Below are positions 1 through 8,538 of a stretch of DNA of 64,000 bases, piece after piece. The stretch's first letter is position 1. Each line of letters starts with the position of its first letter. A program made the position numbers and the translations under genes. The stretch comes from Deltaproteobacteria bacterium (GTDB lineage: Bacteria > Desulfobacterota > Desulfobacteria > Desulfobacterales > Desulfatibacillaceae). A model generated the notes under the pieces. The model saw nothing but the letters and a program-made list of their open reading frames with translations. It did not search any database and was not told the origin of the DNA. The stretch spans positions 99,172 to 163,171 of the forward strand of contig JACRLG010000011.1 in assembly GCA_016235345.1 (NCBI GenBank), written 5' to 3'.

Positions 1-1
1 G

Positions 2-391
2 GCAACCGATTACCTGGCGGCCCTTGGGCTTTCGTCCGAACCTGCCCGCCTGGAAATATCCGCAACTTATCACCTCCCATGCCATCGGGGTTTTTCAGCC
101 ACCTGCGACGACGCGCCCCGGAAACTTTTAAGACAGGTTCCGGGCATTGACTGGCGGGAAATGGCGCACCCGGACGCCTGCTGCGGGGCGGGAGGGCTTT
201 TCTTTGCAAAAAACCGAAAAATGTCGGAAAATATAAAAAGCCGGAAAATGGCCGATATTTCAAAAACCGGGGCGGAATGCGTGGTGACAGCCTGCCCCAT
301 GTGCAACAGCTTTATTAGTGGCCCTTTCAGGCAGATAAAAACAATGCACCCATTGAGCCTTTTGGCCAAGGCATACAATAACAGCCGTTGA
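2..391 (+). CDS. CCG-domain Fe-S protein (HdrB/GlcF-like), C-terminal part
   Basis: Open at the left window edge, so only the last 129 residues are visible. They hold the second half of a cysteine-rich CCG domain: a YHLPCH motif, then DACCGAGG about 40 residues later, then VVTACPMCN near the end. In heterodisulfide reductase subunit B, GlcF and GlpC relatives these cysteines bind a noncubane Fe-S cluster used in thiol/disulfide or quinone-linked electron transfer. The next gene on the same strand is an FrhB-type flavoprotein, so the two may belong to one electron-transfer unit; the missing N-terminus prevents choosing between the HdrB, HdrD and GlcF subfamilies. The stop TGA is followed at once by a hairpin repeat. 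Confidence 0.8.
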   Translation, partial: ATDYLAALGLSSEPARLEISATYHLPCHRGFSATCDDAPRKLLRQVPGIDWREMAHPDACCGAGGLFFAKNRKMSENIKSRKMADISKTGAECVVTACPMCNSFISGPFRQIKTMHPLSLLAKAYNNSR

Positions 392-404
392 AGACGGCTA
401 ACAT

Positions 405-533
405 CAAGCCTGGATAAAAACGATGAAGTGCAAGGAGTGCGAAAAGCCAATGAGTAAGCGTACTAAATGTACGTGACGGAATTGGCTTTGAAGCACGACA
501 CAGCAATTCGCGTTTTTAGACGGGCTGATAAGG
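405..533 (-). repeat. Interspersed hairpin element, copy 1
   Basis: Imperfect palindrome between the CCG-domain gene and the frhB-like gene, in reverse orientation relative to the family consensus. The outer arms pair through AAAAACG/CGTTTTT and AGCC/GGCT. An inner arm AAAGCCAAT pairs with ATTGGCTTT, and a tip GTAC pairs with GTAC. It carries the constant blocks shared by other copies (TGCTGTGTC and TTCATCG on the opposite strand). Confidence 0.8.
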
Positions 534-540
534 AGGCAAA

Positions 541-1659
541 TTGAAAATCAAGGGACAGAAAGAACTTCTGGCGGACGTCGTGGCCAAGGGGCTTTGCGTG
601 GGCTGCGGTGGCTGCGTCAACCTGTGCCCCTATTTCGTGACGTACCGGGGAAAGACCTCCATGACCTTTCCCTGCACCCGTGAAACCGGGCGCTGTTACG
701 CCCACTGCCCGAAAACCGAGGTGGACCTTCACGAACTTTCCGAGGCGATCCACAACGAGCCCTACCGGGGGAGCCCGGTCGGCGAGTACCGCCGGGTTGT
801 GGCGGCCCGGGCGGGAAAAAAGGCGGGTGAAGGCGCTTTCCAGGGCGGCGGCACGGTCTCGGCCCTCCTGGCCGCAGCCCTTGCAAAGGGCCTCGCAGAA
901 GGGGCGCTGGTCACCAAAAGCGACAACGTTCTTGGCGATCCGGTGGTTGTCACCGATCTTGCCGGAATACTTGAGGGCGCGGGCTCCAGGTACGCATGTT
1001 CCCCGGTTGTGGCGGCCCTCAACAAGGCACAGGCCGAAGGCGCGAAAAAGCTCGCCGTGGTGGGCACCCCCTGCCAGATGACGGCAATCGCGGCCCTTCG
1101 GCAAAATCCCCTGGAAAAGCCCGGTTTCGCCGATCCGGTTGCCATAACCATCGGCCTTTTCTGTACCTTCGCCCTGGATGGCCGGGCCCTTGAGGCCCTG
1201 GTGAAGGAGGAAATCGGCGACGAGCACGTAATAAGCATGGACATTCCACCCCCGCCCGCAAAGGTGCTGGTTGTTTCCACCGCCACCCGGAAAGTGGAAA
1301 TCTCCCTGGACCGCCTTCGCCCCATCACCCCAAAGGGCTGCGCCATCTGCCCGGACATGACCGCCGAGTGGGCCGACCTTTCGGTGGGCATGGTGGAGGG
1401 CTGTCCCGGCTGGAACACCCTCATCATCCGCACCGAGGCCGGGGACGAGCTGGTCAAGTGGGCGATCAAGCAGGGCTTTCTGGAAGCGGGCAAGGTGGAG
1501 TGCGAAAACCTGGATCACCTTATGCTCGCCTCCAACAACAAGAAAAAACGGGCCATAGCCGCAGCCGAGGCGGAAGGGCTTTTGAAAGGCCCCGGCGAGG
1601 AAGGCCAGGCGGCGCTCAGAATCCGCCCCGAGGTAGTAGCGCGCATCAAAACCGCTTAG
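541..1659 (+). CDS. Coenzyme F420 hydrogenase/dehydrogenase beta subunit (FrhB/FdhB) family protein
   Basis: 372 residues, starting with TTG 5 bases after a strong AAGGAGG ribosome site. The N-terminus carries a ferredoxin-like cluster motif CVGCGGCVNLC (Cys 19, 22, 25, 29), followed by Cys 45, 52 and 56. The middle has the family signature GTPCQM near residue 180, and a later GCAICPDMTAEWADLSVG segment typical of the FrhB_FdhB C-terminal domain. Members bind FAD and Fe-S clusters and pass electrons between F420, NAD(P)H or ferredoxin and a partner; in sulfate reducers they commonly accompany Hdr- or Qmo-type subunits. The upstream CCG-domain protein fits that pattern. The actual electron donor cannot be read from sequence. 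Confidence 0.85.
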   Translation: MKIKGQKELLADVVAKGLCVGCGGCVNLCPYFVTYRGKTSMTFPCTRETGRCYAHCPKTEVDLHELSEAIHNEPYRGSPVGEYRRVVAARAGKKAGEGAFQGGGTVSALLAAALAKGLAEGALVTKSDNVLGDPVVVTDLAGILEGAGSRYACSPVVAALNKAQAEGAKKLAVVGTPCQMTAIAALRQNPLEKPGFADPVAITIGLFCTFALDGRALEALVKEEIGDEHVISMDIPPPPAKVLVVSTATRKVEISLDRLRPITPKGCAICPDMTAEWADLSVGMVEGCPGWNTLIIRTEAGDELVKWAIKQGFLEAGKVECENLDHLMLASNNKKKRAIAAAEAEGLLKGPGEEGQAALRIRPEVVARIKTA

Positions 1660-1660
1660 C

Positions 1661-1781
1661 AGCCTGGCTAAAAACGCGAACTGCTGTGTCAGGCATCGCT
1701 AAAAAGTCGGTCACGTACAAAAGCGTACGCTCCCTCCTTTTTAGCTCGCCTTCCTTGCATTTCATCGTTTTTAGCCAGGCT
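1661..1781 (+). repeat. Interspersed hairpin element, copy 2
   Basis: One base after the stop of the frhB-like gene. The outer arms are a perfect 16-bp inverted repeat (AGCCTGGCTAAAAACG and its complement). The inner arms GCTAAAAAG/CTTTTTAGC are perfect over 9 bp, and the tip is GTAC..GTAC. Left constant block GCGAACTGCTGTGTCAGGC; right block CCTTGCATTTCATCG. Confidence 0.9.
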
Positions 1782-1825
1782 GCACTTGCGGCCCAATGGT
1801 TGGGTTGCTCGACCCTAAAAAGGTA

Positions 1826-1868
1826 GTAGGTTGGGTGGTTCCGGTCCGAAGGACCGGGTTCACCCAAC
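1826..1868 (+). repeat. REP-like palindrome (TTGGGTGGTTCC family)
   Basis: Inverted repeat with outer arms GTTGGGTGGTTCC..GGGTTCACCCAAC and an inner stem GGTCC-GAA-GGACC. The same outer arms with a different but still complementary inner stem occur at 50173-50213, and a decayed copy follows at 1891-1929. Confidence 0.75.
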
Positions 1869-1890
1869 AATTTTAATATGATTCAAGTGT

Positions 1891-1929
1891 GTTGGGTGAA
1901 CCTGCCCTTGGGCTTAAACCACCCGACCT
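1891..1929 (+). repeat. REP-like palindrome, degenerate copy
   Basis: GTTGGGTGAACC followed by CCACCCGACC, related to the copy at 1826-1868 in the opposite arm order. It lies inside an artificial upstream extension of der, which argues against the far-upstream ATG as the der start. Confidence 0.55.
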
Positions 1930-1991
1930 GCCGGTGTTGTTTACAGCCCGGCAAGCTGGTTTTTTTCACGCAGCAAAAAAAGGAAAGTAAA

Positions 1992-3320
1992 GTGGGAGCA
2001 GTGGTCGCAGTTGTGGGCAGGCCCAACGTGGGCAAGTCCACGTTTTTCAACCGTCTCACCAAGAGCCGCAAGGCAATGGTGGACGACATCGCAGGCGTCA
2101 CCAGGGACAGGCTTTACGCCAAGGTCACCCATGAGGACACCACCTTCACCCTGGTTGACACGGGCGGCTTTCACCGAAACGACCCGGACGGGTTCGTTTC
2201 CCAGATTCACCACCAGATGAAGGAGGCCGTTTACGAGGCCGACTGCGTGGTGATGCTCCTGGACGGCCGCCTGGGCCTTTCGCCCTATGACCGGGACATG
2301 CTGGACCTTCTGCGGCCCCTTCAAAAGCCCAAGTTCTTCGTGGTGAACAAGGTTGACGACCCCGGCCAGGAACACCTTTCAGCCGACTTCGCCGAACTCG
2401 GCCTGGAGCGCCTCTACACCCTCTCGGCGGCCCACGGCTACGGCGTGGACTACTTTCTGGACCGGCTCGTAAAGGCGCTTCCCCGCCACGACCCGGACCC
2501 CGAACTTGAAAACGTCCCCAAGATCGCAGTGGTGGGACGGCCCAACGTGGGCAAAAGCTCCTTCATCAACCGCATAGTGGGCGCAGAGCGCATGATAGTA
2601 AGCGACGTTCCGGGCACCACGCGGGATTCGGTGGACAGCACCGTGAAGCGCGACGGCAAGAGCTACGTCTTCGTTGATACCGCAGGCATACGCCGCAAAA
2701 GCAAAACCAGCCAGCGGCTCGAAATCTTTTCCATCATGCGGGCCTTGAAAAGCCTTGAGCTGTGCGACGTGGCGATGATCCTCTTAGACGCCTCGGAGGG
2801 CATCACCGACCAGGACGTGAAGGTGGCGGGCTACGCCTACGAGCGCGGCTGCGCCGTGATTTTGGTCGCCAACAAGTGGGACCTTCTGGAAAAGGACAAC
2901 AAGACCTCAAAACGCTTCGAGGAAAAGGTGAGGGACATGACCCGGTTTCTGGGTTTCGCGCCCTTCCTCACCATGTCCACCCTCACCGGCCAGAGGATTT
3001 CCAAGCTCTTTCCGCTCATCGACGAGGTTTACGCCCAGTATTCCGCAAGAACCGGAACAGGGGCCTTGAACCGCGTAATGGAGGCTGCCTTTACCCGGCA
3101 CGTTGCGCCCATGGTGAAGGGAAAGCGGATCAAGTTCTTCTACACCACCCAGGTGGCCACCAAGCCGCCCACCTTTGTGGCCTTCGTGAACTACGCCGAA
3201 GACATTCATTTTTCCTACGAGCGCTACCTCATAAACCACATAAGGGCCGAGCTTGGCCTTACCCACACGCCCATACGTTTGTTTTTCAGGCAAAGGGATC
3301 GCAGATCGAGAGACCAATAA
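1992..3320 (+). CDS. der: Ribosome biogenesis GTPase Der (EngA)
   Basis: Tandem GTPase needed for late 50S subunit maturation. Two G domains each begin with GRPNVGKS(T/S) (near residues 8-16 and 180-190) and carry NKVD and NKWD base-recognition motifs. A KH-like domain fills the last ~120 residues. I start it at GTG 1992, preceded by AGGAAAG; this gives 442 residues, the usual length. An in-frame ATG at 1878 would add 38 residues encoded by palindromic repeat DNA and no recognisable domain. Flanked on both sides by hairpin elements, so probably transcribed by itself. Confidence 0.95.
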   Translation: MGAVVAVVGRPNVGKSTFFNRLTKSRKAMVDDIAGVTRDRLYAKVTHEDTTFTLVDTGGFHRNDPDGFVSQIHHQMKEAVYEADCVVMLLDGRLGLSPYDRDMLDLLRPLQKPKFFVVNKVDDPGQEHLSADFAELGLERLYTLSAAHGYGVDYFLDRLVKALPRHDPDPELENVPKIAVVGRPNVGKSSFINRIVGAERMIVSDVPGTTRDSVDSTVKRDGKSYVFVDTAGIRRKSKTSQRLEIFSIMRALKSLELCDVAMILLDASEGITDQDVKVAGYAYERGCAVILVANKWDLLEKDNKTSKRFEEKVRDMTRFLGFAPFLTMSTLTGQRISKLFPLIDEVYAQYSARTGTGALNRVMEAAFTRHVAPMVKGKRIKFFYTTQVATKPPTFVAFVNYAEDIHFSYERYLINHIRAELGLTHTPIRLFFRQRDRRSRDQ

Positions 3321-3322
3321 AC

Positions 3323-3482
3323 GCCCGTCTAAAAACGCGAACTGCTGTGTCACGCTTCAAAGCCAATTTCGGTCACGTACAAACATCCTGACATAGCCCA
3401 GGAGCTCTGCGATTTCCTGGGCGGGTACGCTCCCTTATTGGCTTTTTGCGTTCCTTGCATTTCATCGTTTTTATCCAGGCTT
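3323..3482 (+). repeat. Interspersed hairpin element, copy 3 (long form)
   Basis: Begins 2 bases after the der stop. The inner arms AAAGCCAAT/ATTGGCTTTT match copy 1. The tip between the two GTAC half-sites is enlarged by 44 bp (3381-3424), which itself folds (CCCAGGA/TCCTGGG). Copy 4 carries the same 44-bp tip. Confidence 0.85.
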
Positions 3483-3578
3483 GTATCAAGCCTTTTTCGA
3501 CAGACTGACAGAAATGATTATCTCATACAACCCACAAAGAAATCCCATCCATGAACATCAAAAACAAGGCCGCCTTTC

Positions 3579-4839
3579 ATGGATGACATCTTCGAGCAGA
3601 AGGCCGCGGAGGAGCTTCAAAGGGACGCTCCTTTAGCCGAGAGGATGCGGCCCAGGACCATTGACGAGGTGATGGGCCAGGAGCACCTTCTGGCGGACGG
3701 CGGGCTTTTGCGCCAGGCCGTGGAAAAGGACCGGCTGTTCTCGCTGATATTCTGGGGACCGCCCGGCTGCGGCAAGACCACCCTGGCCCGCCTCCTTGCC
3801 CTTGGCACGAAATCCCGCTTCATCCAGTTTTCGGCGGTGGGCGCGGGTGTGGGCCAGATACGCGAGGCGGTTGTTGAGGCCAAAAAGGAAAGGGCGCAAT
3901 CCCGCCGCACCATTGTTTTCGTGGATGAAATCCACCGCTTCAACAAGGCCCAGCAGGACGGCTTTCTTGGCCACGTGGAAAGCGGCCTCATAACCCTTGT
4001 GGGCGCGACTACGGAGAACCCCGGCTTCGAGGTCATCGCTCCCCTTCTGTCCCGTTGCCGGGTGCTCACCGTAAAGGCCCTTTCGGCTGAAAGCCTGGCC
4101 GCTCTTCTGGATCGCGCAGTAACCGACCCCGAACGGGGCCTTGGAAGCCAGGGCCTTTCCCTTTCAGCCGAGGCCCGCGATATCCTGGCCGACGCCGCAG
4201 GCGGCGACGCAAGGAAGGCCCTGAACAGCCTGGAAACCGCCGCCTTCCTGGCCAGGAGCGACCCTGCGGCGGAAGGGGCCATAAGCCCTTCCCACGCTGC
4301 GGAGGCCCTCCAGAAAAAGACCCTCTCCCACGACAAGGCGGGCGAATCCCACTACAACTTAATCTCGGCACTTCATAAGAGCCTCAGGGACTCCGACCCG
4401 GACGGGGCGATTTACTGGCTTTACAGGATGCTTGACGCGGGCGAGGACCCCCTCTACATCGCCCGGCGCATGGTGCGCTTCGCCACCGAGGACGTGGGCA
4501 ACGCCGACCCCAACGCGCTATCCGTAACCATCGCAGCAAGGGATGCCTACCACTTTCTCGGCTCCCCGGAGGGCGAGCTGGCCCTTTGCCAGGCGGCCTG
4601 CTACCTTGCCACGGCCCCCAAGAGCAACTCCCTCTACATGGCGGAAAAATCGGTGAGGGCCGCCATTGCCCGCACCGGGGCGCTGGACGTTCCCCTGGTC
4701 ATAAGAAACGCCCCCCCCCCCCCCCATGCGCCAGCTCGGTTACGGAAAGGGCTACCAATACGTGAAGGACCGCCTCTCCCGCTGGCGTGAATATCTTGCG
4801 GCCAAAGGCCGTGCGGGCGCGCCGGAAAAACAGGACTGA
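3579..4839 (+). CDS. rarA: Replication-associated recombination protein A (RarA/MgsA), frameshifted at a poly-C tract
   Basis: AAA+ ATPase of the clamp-loader type that acts at stalled forks. Walker A GPPGCGKTT lies near residue 60, Walker B IVFVDEIHRF near 112, then GATTENPGF and the tetramerisation domain with VRFATEDVGNADP. The family C-terminus NAP-x3-M-x2-LGYGKGYxY is present, but a run of 15 C (4711-4725) puts it out of frame: as given, the frame ends at 4790 with an unrelated tail. With 14 C the reading continues as NAPPPPMRQLGYGKGYQY to a stop at 4837-4839 and the spacing matches the family exactly. Either a homopolymer sequencing/assembly error or a slippage-prone on/off tract. Confidence 0.9.
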
Positions 4840-4985
4840 GGCCGCGCCGCAATTTTCCTTCCATTGGCAGGCCTTCAATATTTGCCCTTTACAATTCCCG
4901 CAGCAATACTGTTTAATTTCAGCAATAATTACAGGTTGGTTCTTCAGCCGGTTTTCCGCCGAAACCCAAGGGAGCAAAATCCGAA

Positions 4986-7199
4986 ATGGCCATTTCCGCC
5001 GAAAAGGATTTGAGCCTCGATATCGAGGCCGAACGGCTCGTCAACGAGGCGTCAGGCAGGTCGGCCAAGGGTTTTTCCGTTCCCGGCCTTTCCGAGCGCC
5101 TGCACGAGGAACAGAAAATGGCCGACGCCAGAAGCGTTCTTCTGGTGAGGTTCATGGTTGACTGCGCGGACGCCATTTCAGCGGCGTCCAAAGGAAACAT
5201 GGAAAAGGCCGGCCAGTTGAAGGCGCGGATGAAGGAGGCCCTGGACACAATGGGCCGGATGCCCGAACGGCCCGGCGGCCTGGTCATCCGCTTCCGTGGC
5301 CGACACCTGCCAAGCGAGGGCAAGGCAAGCGCCAGGAACGATTACGAGGTGCTTCTGGGCTCGGCCCGCCTGGACGCGGTGGCTGTGGCGGGAGTGGCCA
5401 AAAGGACGGCCTCGGAAAGCCTCAAGGCCGACTTCCTGCGGGCCGCCTCGGTTTTCACCTCCCTTGGCATCAACACCCTGCACTTCACCCTGTTCGACGA
5501 GGACGATGACCTTGACGGGATGGCCGAGAGGTCCCTTTCCGCCCTTTTGGGTTACTGCTACTCGGTTGCCGTGGATGAGGGCGTCTGCGCCGATGAGGCC
5601 GGGGCCTGCATAACCGTTTTACGGGACCCCCTGGGCGAGCCGGTGGCCGATCTTTCCATACTGGCCGCAGTGAACGGCGTGAAGCCAACTGCCATAAACG
5701 AGATGGCGGAAAAGGTCCGGGCCCTCATGGACAGGGCAGCCCCGGACAGCCCCCTTCTCCAGTACGTGTCCGTGTCCGCCGCCGCCTTCGCCTTCGACAA
5801 GCTGAAGGCCCAGCTCAAAAAGCCCTCGGTGTCCGTCAACAACATGCGCTGGCTCTTTGCGGCGGACGACTCCGACGCCCTTCCCCCCCCCAGCGCGGCG
5901 GTCGTAAGGTTCTCGTCGGTGATTTTCGGAAGCGACTCCAGAAAGGCCGCCCGCCTGGCCACCAGCCTCTACGCAGACGACTACGGGCGCATAGACTCGG
6001 TGGAGCTCGTGGAGCGCTTAAAGCTCGCCTCGGACCTTCTTGCGGCCCTGGACCGCCACGCGGCATCCAGGGACGTCCTTACGGGCCACGTGCTTTCCAC
6101 ACTCCGGGCCGACATGGAGCTGGTGCCTGATAACATTCTGGAATCCATCTCTTTTTCCAACAGGCAGGCCGAGGCATCGGCCCCCGGAACAGGCCCGGTG
6201 AGAAGACTTCTGGACGAGCGCGTTTTCGACCTCTGCCTCTTTTTCCAGAGCCGGGCCACGGTGCGGAAAAAAATGAAGGCCATGGTGAAGGAGCCGGTGC
6301 GCTTCGACAACGCGGACTGTGAGGCCCTTTCCAGGGATTTCGACTCAAGCCCGGAAGCGGCCCGCGAACTCCTGGAACTGGTGGGCTCCTGTTTCGACAA
6401 GGGCGGGCATTTCCAGAGGTCCGTCTTTGACATGAACATTCCGGCCTTTGCCCGACATCACAAGGTGTTCGAGTTTCTGTGGCATTTTTTGAAGGAGCAC
6501 ATGCACCGGGCCGAGCGCATAGCTTTTTTGAACGCCTTGAAGGTGCTCATCGACCAGATGAAGGAGCCCAAGCGGGCCTTAAGGGTTCTTCTGGGCGATT
6601 TCGCCCACGACCCCCAGTCGGTGAATTTTTACGACAGAAACGGCCTCATGCTGGCCAACCTCCTCTTGCGCACCTTCACCAAGGAGCTTCACCAGAACAT
6701 CGAAACCACCCCCGAAGAGGTCCTCCAGGTGGTGAAGGGCCTTGACCCGGACCGCACCGGCTTTGCCCGGAGCATCATAGACGCCGAAAAGGAGCGCTTC
6801 TTTCTAAAGGTGAAAACCATACACCGGGAGCGCCAGGAGGCCCTGGACCCCAAGACCGCGTCGTTTTCCATGCCGCCCGCTTACCTGCTCTCGCTGGAGC
6901 GGGAAATCTACATCTTCTTCTCCCTCATCGGGGGCGTGGCCGCCGTGGCCACCTTGCGAAGCGCCCTCCGGGAATACGGAGACCCGCACTCGGAGCTCTA
7001 CCGCCTGGCAAAGGGCGGAAAGCACCTTTTGGACGTGTTGGGCATACTCCAGATAATTCTGCGCGGCGTGAAAAGGATAGGCGAGCGGAGCGACCAGGTG
7101 TACGCCAGCCAGATCAAGGCCCAGACCCTGGAGTTCATGGACCTTAAAAAGACCCCGGAAACCGCCGATGCCGTGAAAAAGATGATGAAGTGGCTGTGA
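4986..7199 (+). CDS. Conserved hypothetical protein, 737 residues
   Basis: I do not recognise a family. The protein has no signal peptide and no clear transmembrane segment apart from one weakly hydrophobic stretch near residues 635-655. It is rich in Ala, Leu, Arg and Lys and looks mostly helical, with repeated amphipathic segments, reminiscent of a helical-repeat scaffold. No catalytic motif stands out. GGGAG lies 11 bases before the ATG. It stands alone: the neighbours are rarA and a decayed HD-domain gene, and a hairpin element follows. Codon use matches the surrounding genes, so it looks native. Confidence 0.75.
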   Translation: MAISAEKDLSLDIEAERLVNEASGRSAKGFSVPGLSERLHEEQKMADARSVLLVRFMVDCADAISAASKGNMEKAGQLKARMKEALDTMGRMPERPGGLVIRFRGRHLPSEGKASARNDYEVLLGSARLDAVAVAGVAKRTASESLKADFLRAASVFTSLGINTLHFTLFDEDDDLDGMAERSLSALLGYCYSVAVDEGVCADEAGACITVLRDPLGEPVADLSILAAVNGVKPTAINEMAEKVRALMDRAAPDSPLLQYVSVSAAAFAFDKLKAQLKKPSVSVNNMRWLFAADDSDALPPPSAAVVRFSSVIFGSDSRKAARLATSLYADDYGRIDSVELVERLKLASDLLAALDRHAASRDVLTGHVLSTLRADMELVPDNILESISFSNRQAEASAPGTGPVRRLLDERVFDLCLFFQSRATVRKKMKAMVKEPVRFDNADCEALSRDFDSSPEAARELLELVGSCFDKGGHFQRSVFDMNIPAFARHHKVFEFLWHFLKEHMHRAERIAFLNALKVLIDQMKEPKRALRVLLGDFAHDPQSVNFYDRNGLMLANLLLRTFTKELHQNIETTPEEVLQVVKGLDPDRTGFARSIIDAEKERFFLKVKTIHRERQEALDPKTASFSMPPAYLLSLEREIYIFFSLIGGVAAVATLRSALREYGDPHSELYRLAKGGKHLLDVLGILQIILRGVKRIGERSDQVYASQIKAQTLEFMDLKKTPETADAVKKMMKWL

Positions 7200-7272
7200 A
7201 CGGTTGAGATGGAAACAGCTGGCCCTTCCGCTGCCAGCAGCTTTTCGCCAGTCTGTTGGAAAATCATGATAC

Positions 7273-7440
7273 GACAGGCTGATGAAAAACGATGAGCCGT
7301 GAAGGAGTGCGAAAAGCCAATGAGTCAAGCGTACCCACCCAAGAAATCGCAGAGTTCTTGGGCTAAATCAGGATGGCCGTACGTGACGGAATTGGCTTTG
7401 AAGCAGAACTCTGCCGGATCGCGTTTTTCGACAGCCTGTC
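7273..7440 (-). repeat. Interspersed hairpin element, copy 4 (long form)
   Basis: Termini GACAGGCT and AGCCTGTC, inner arms AAAGCCAAT/ATTGGCTTT. A 44-bp tip extension (7335-7378) is the reverse complement counterpart of the one in copy 3, with its own stem CCCAAGAA/TTCTTGGG. Confidence 0.85.
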
Positions 7441-7527
7441 AGGCATCGTCCTTGACAACAGTATTAATAGATTGCTATTGAATCTAATCAATCCACAGTC
7501 TTTCTTTTCAACCATCGGGAAAAGCGC

Positions 7528-8363
7528 ATGAACCGGAAAGCCAAGGCTCTTGTTCCTGGCGAAAAGGCCGCTTCACCCAAACTAGCCGACTTGGTCACCA
7601 TGGAAGACCCGGGCGCGGTTTTGGGCGAGACCCTCGCCGTGGCCCGGCTCATAAGCCCCTCAATTGACACGGTTTTTGTGCGTCATGTTTTCGGTGATGT
7701 CCGGTCCCTGTTCGAGGGCGTCTATCCCCACTACCGGCGCTGCAACACCGATTTCCACGATTTCCAGCACACCACCGACTGCCTTCTGGCAATGGTCAGG
7801 CTCATGCACGGCGCGCATCTGTCCGGTATTGATCTCACCGAAAAGGAAGTGCGGCTGGGACTTGTGACCGCTTTGATGCACGACACCGGCTACATACAGA
7901 AGGACACCGAAACCAACGGCACCGGAGGTTGCTACACAAAGGTGCACGTGGACCGCTCCATCGACTTCATGGAAAGCTACTTCAACCTGCACGGGCTTTC
8001 CGAGGCGGATTTTCACCTGTGCCGCAGATCGCCAGCCGCACCTACCTTGAAAAACTGGTTTTTCTTTACAAGGAATTCTCCGAGGCCGGAATCCCCGGAT
8101 TCAGGGACGAATATGACCTTCTGGTAAAGACAGCCAATTTCTACGACATCACCAAAAAGCGCCTGAAAAACGAGCTTTCCGGGATGAATCATTACGTCAA
8201 GGCCCATTTCCTGTCCAGGCACGGGATAGACTCCGACCTCTACGCAGAGGCCATGGAAAACAACATCAGCTACCTGGACCACGTGCTCGCCTCCTACGGC
8301 GACGACTACAGAAACCACCTGCGCCGGGGCGGGCTGGTCCGTCCAGCTGAAAACCCGGGCTGA
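7528..8363 (+). pseudogene. HD-domain phosphohydrolase remnant (internal deletion and frameshift)
   Basis: The first part (from ATG 7528) encodes an HD-domain protein with HDFQHTTDCLLAMVRLM and ALMHDTGYIQ, the metal-binding His/Asp pairs, then a conserved HVDRS segment. At about 8022-8026 the sequence jumps from ADFHLCR straight into QIASRTYLEKL in another frame, which continues to a stop at 8361-8363. In intact relatives known to me some 40-45 residues, including the second metal-ligand region, lie between these segments. The deletion plus frameshift make this a probable pseudogene. A TTGACA at 7452-7457 with TATTGA 18 bases on may be its old promoter. Confidence 0.75.
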
Positions 8364-8461
8364 TACGCCCCCATCCCCGTTTCCAGGTCTTTCGCCATCC
8401 TTTCCGCCGTCGCCCTTTTCCGGCCTTCATGCCCGCCATTGCCTTTTCCGGGCCTGCGCTA

Positions 8462-8490
8462 TTGCAAAAGGGGCTCCCGCGCCTTATATA
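8462..8490 (+). promoter_or_regulatory. Putative sigma-70-type promoter of the PAP2 gene
   Basis: TTGCAA at 8462-8467, 17-base spacer, TATATA at 8485-8490, about 50 bases before the start. The same arrangement (TTGCAT-17-TATATA) precedes the next gene at 9705-9733. Confidence 0.45.
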
Positions 8491-8538
8491 AGACGGCTGG
8501 AGGAGTTTTCGTCTTCATTAGGGCGGGAGGCAGTTTTC

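Noticed and set aside
463-1518. Long open frame on the minus strand opposite the frhB-like gene
   Set aside because: High-GC shadow of the plus-strand gene; no start signal, no recognisable domain, and the plus-strand frame has clear Fe-S motifs.
1878-1991. N-terminal extension of der from ATG 1878
   Set aside because: Encoded by a REP-like palindrome; GTG 1992 has a ribosome site and gives the normal length.
8022-8127. Selenocysteine or programmed frameshift in the HD gene
   Set aside because: No UGA at the junction, and a stretch of the family's sequence is missing, which a frameshift alone would not explain.
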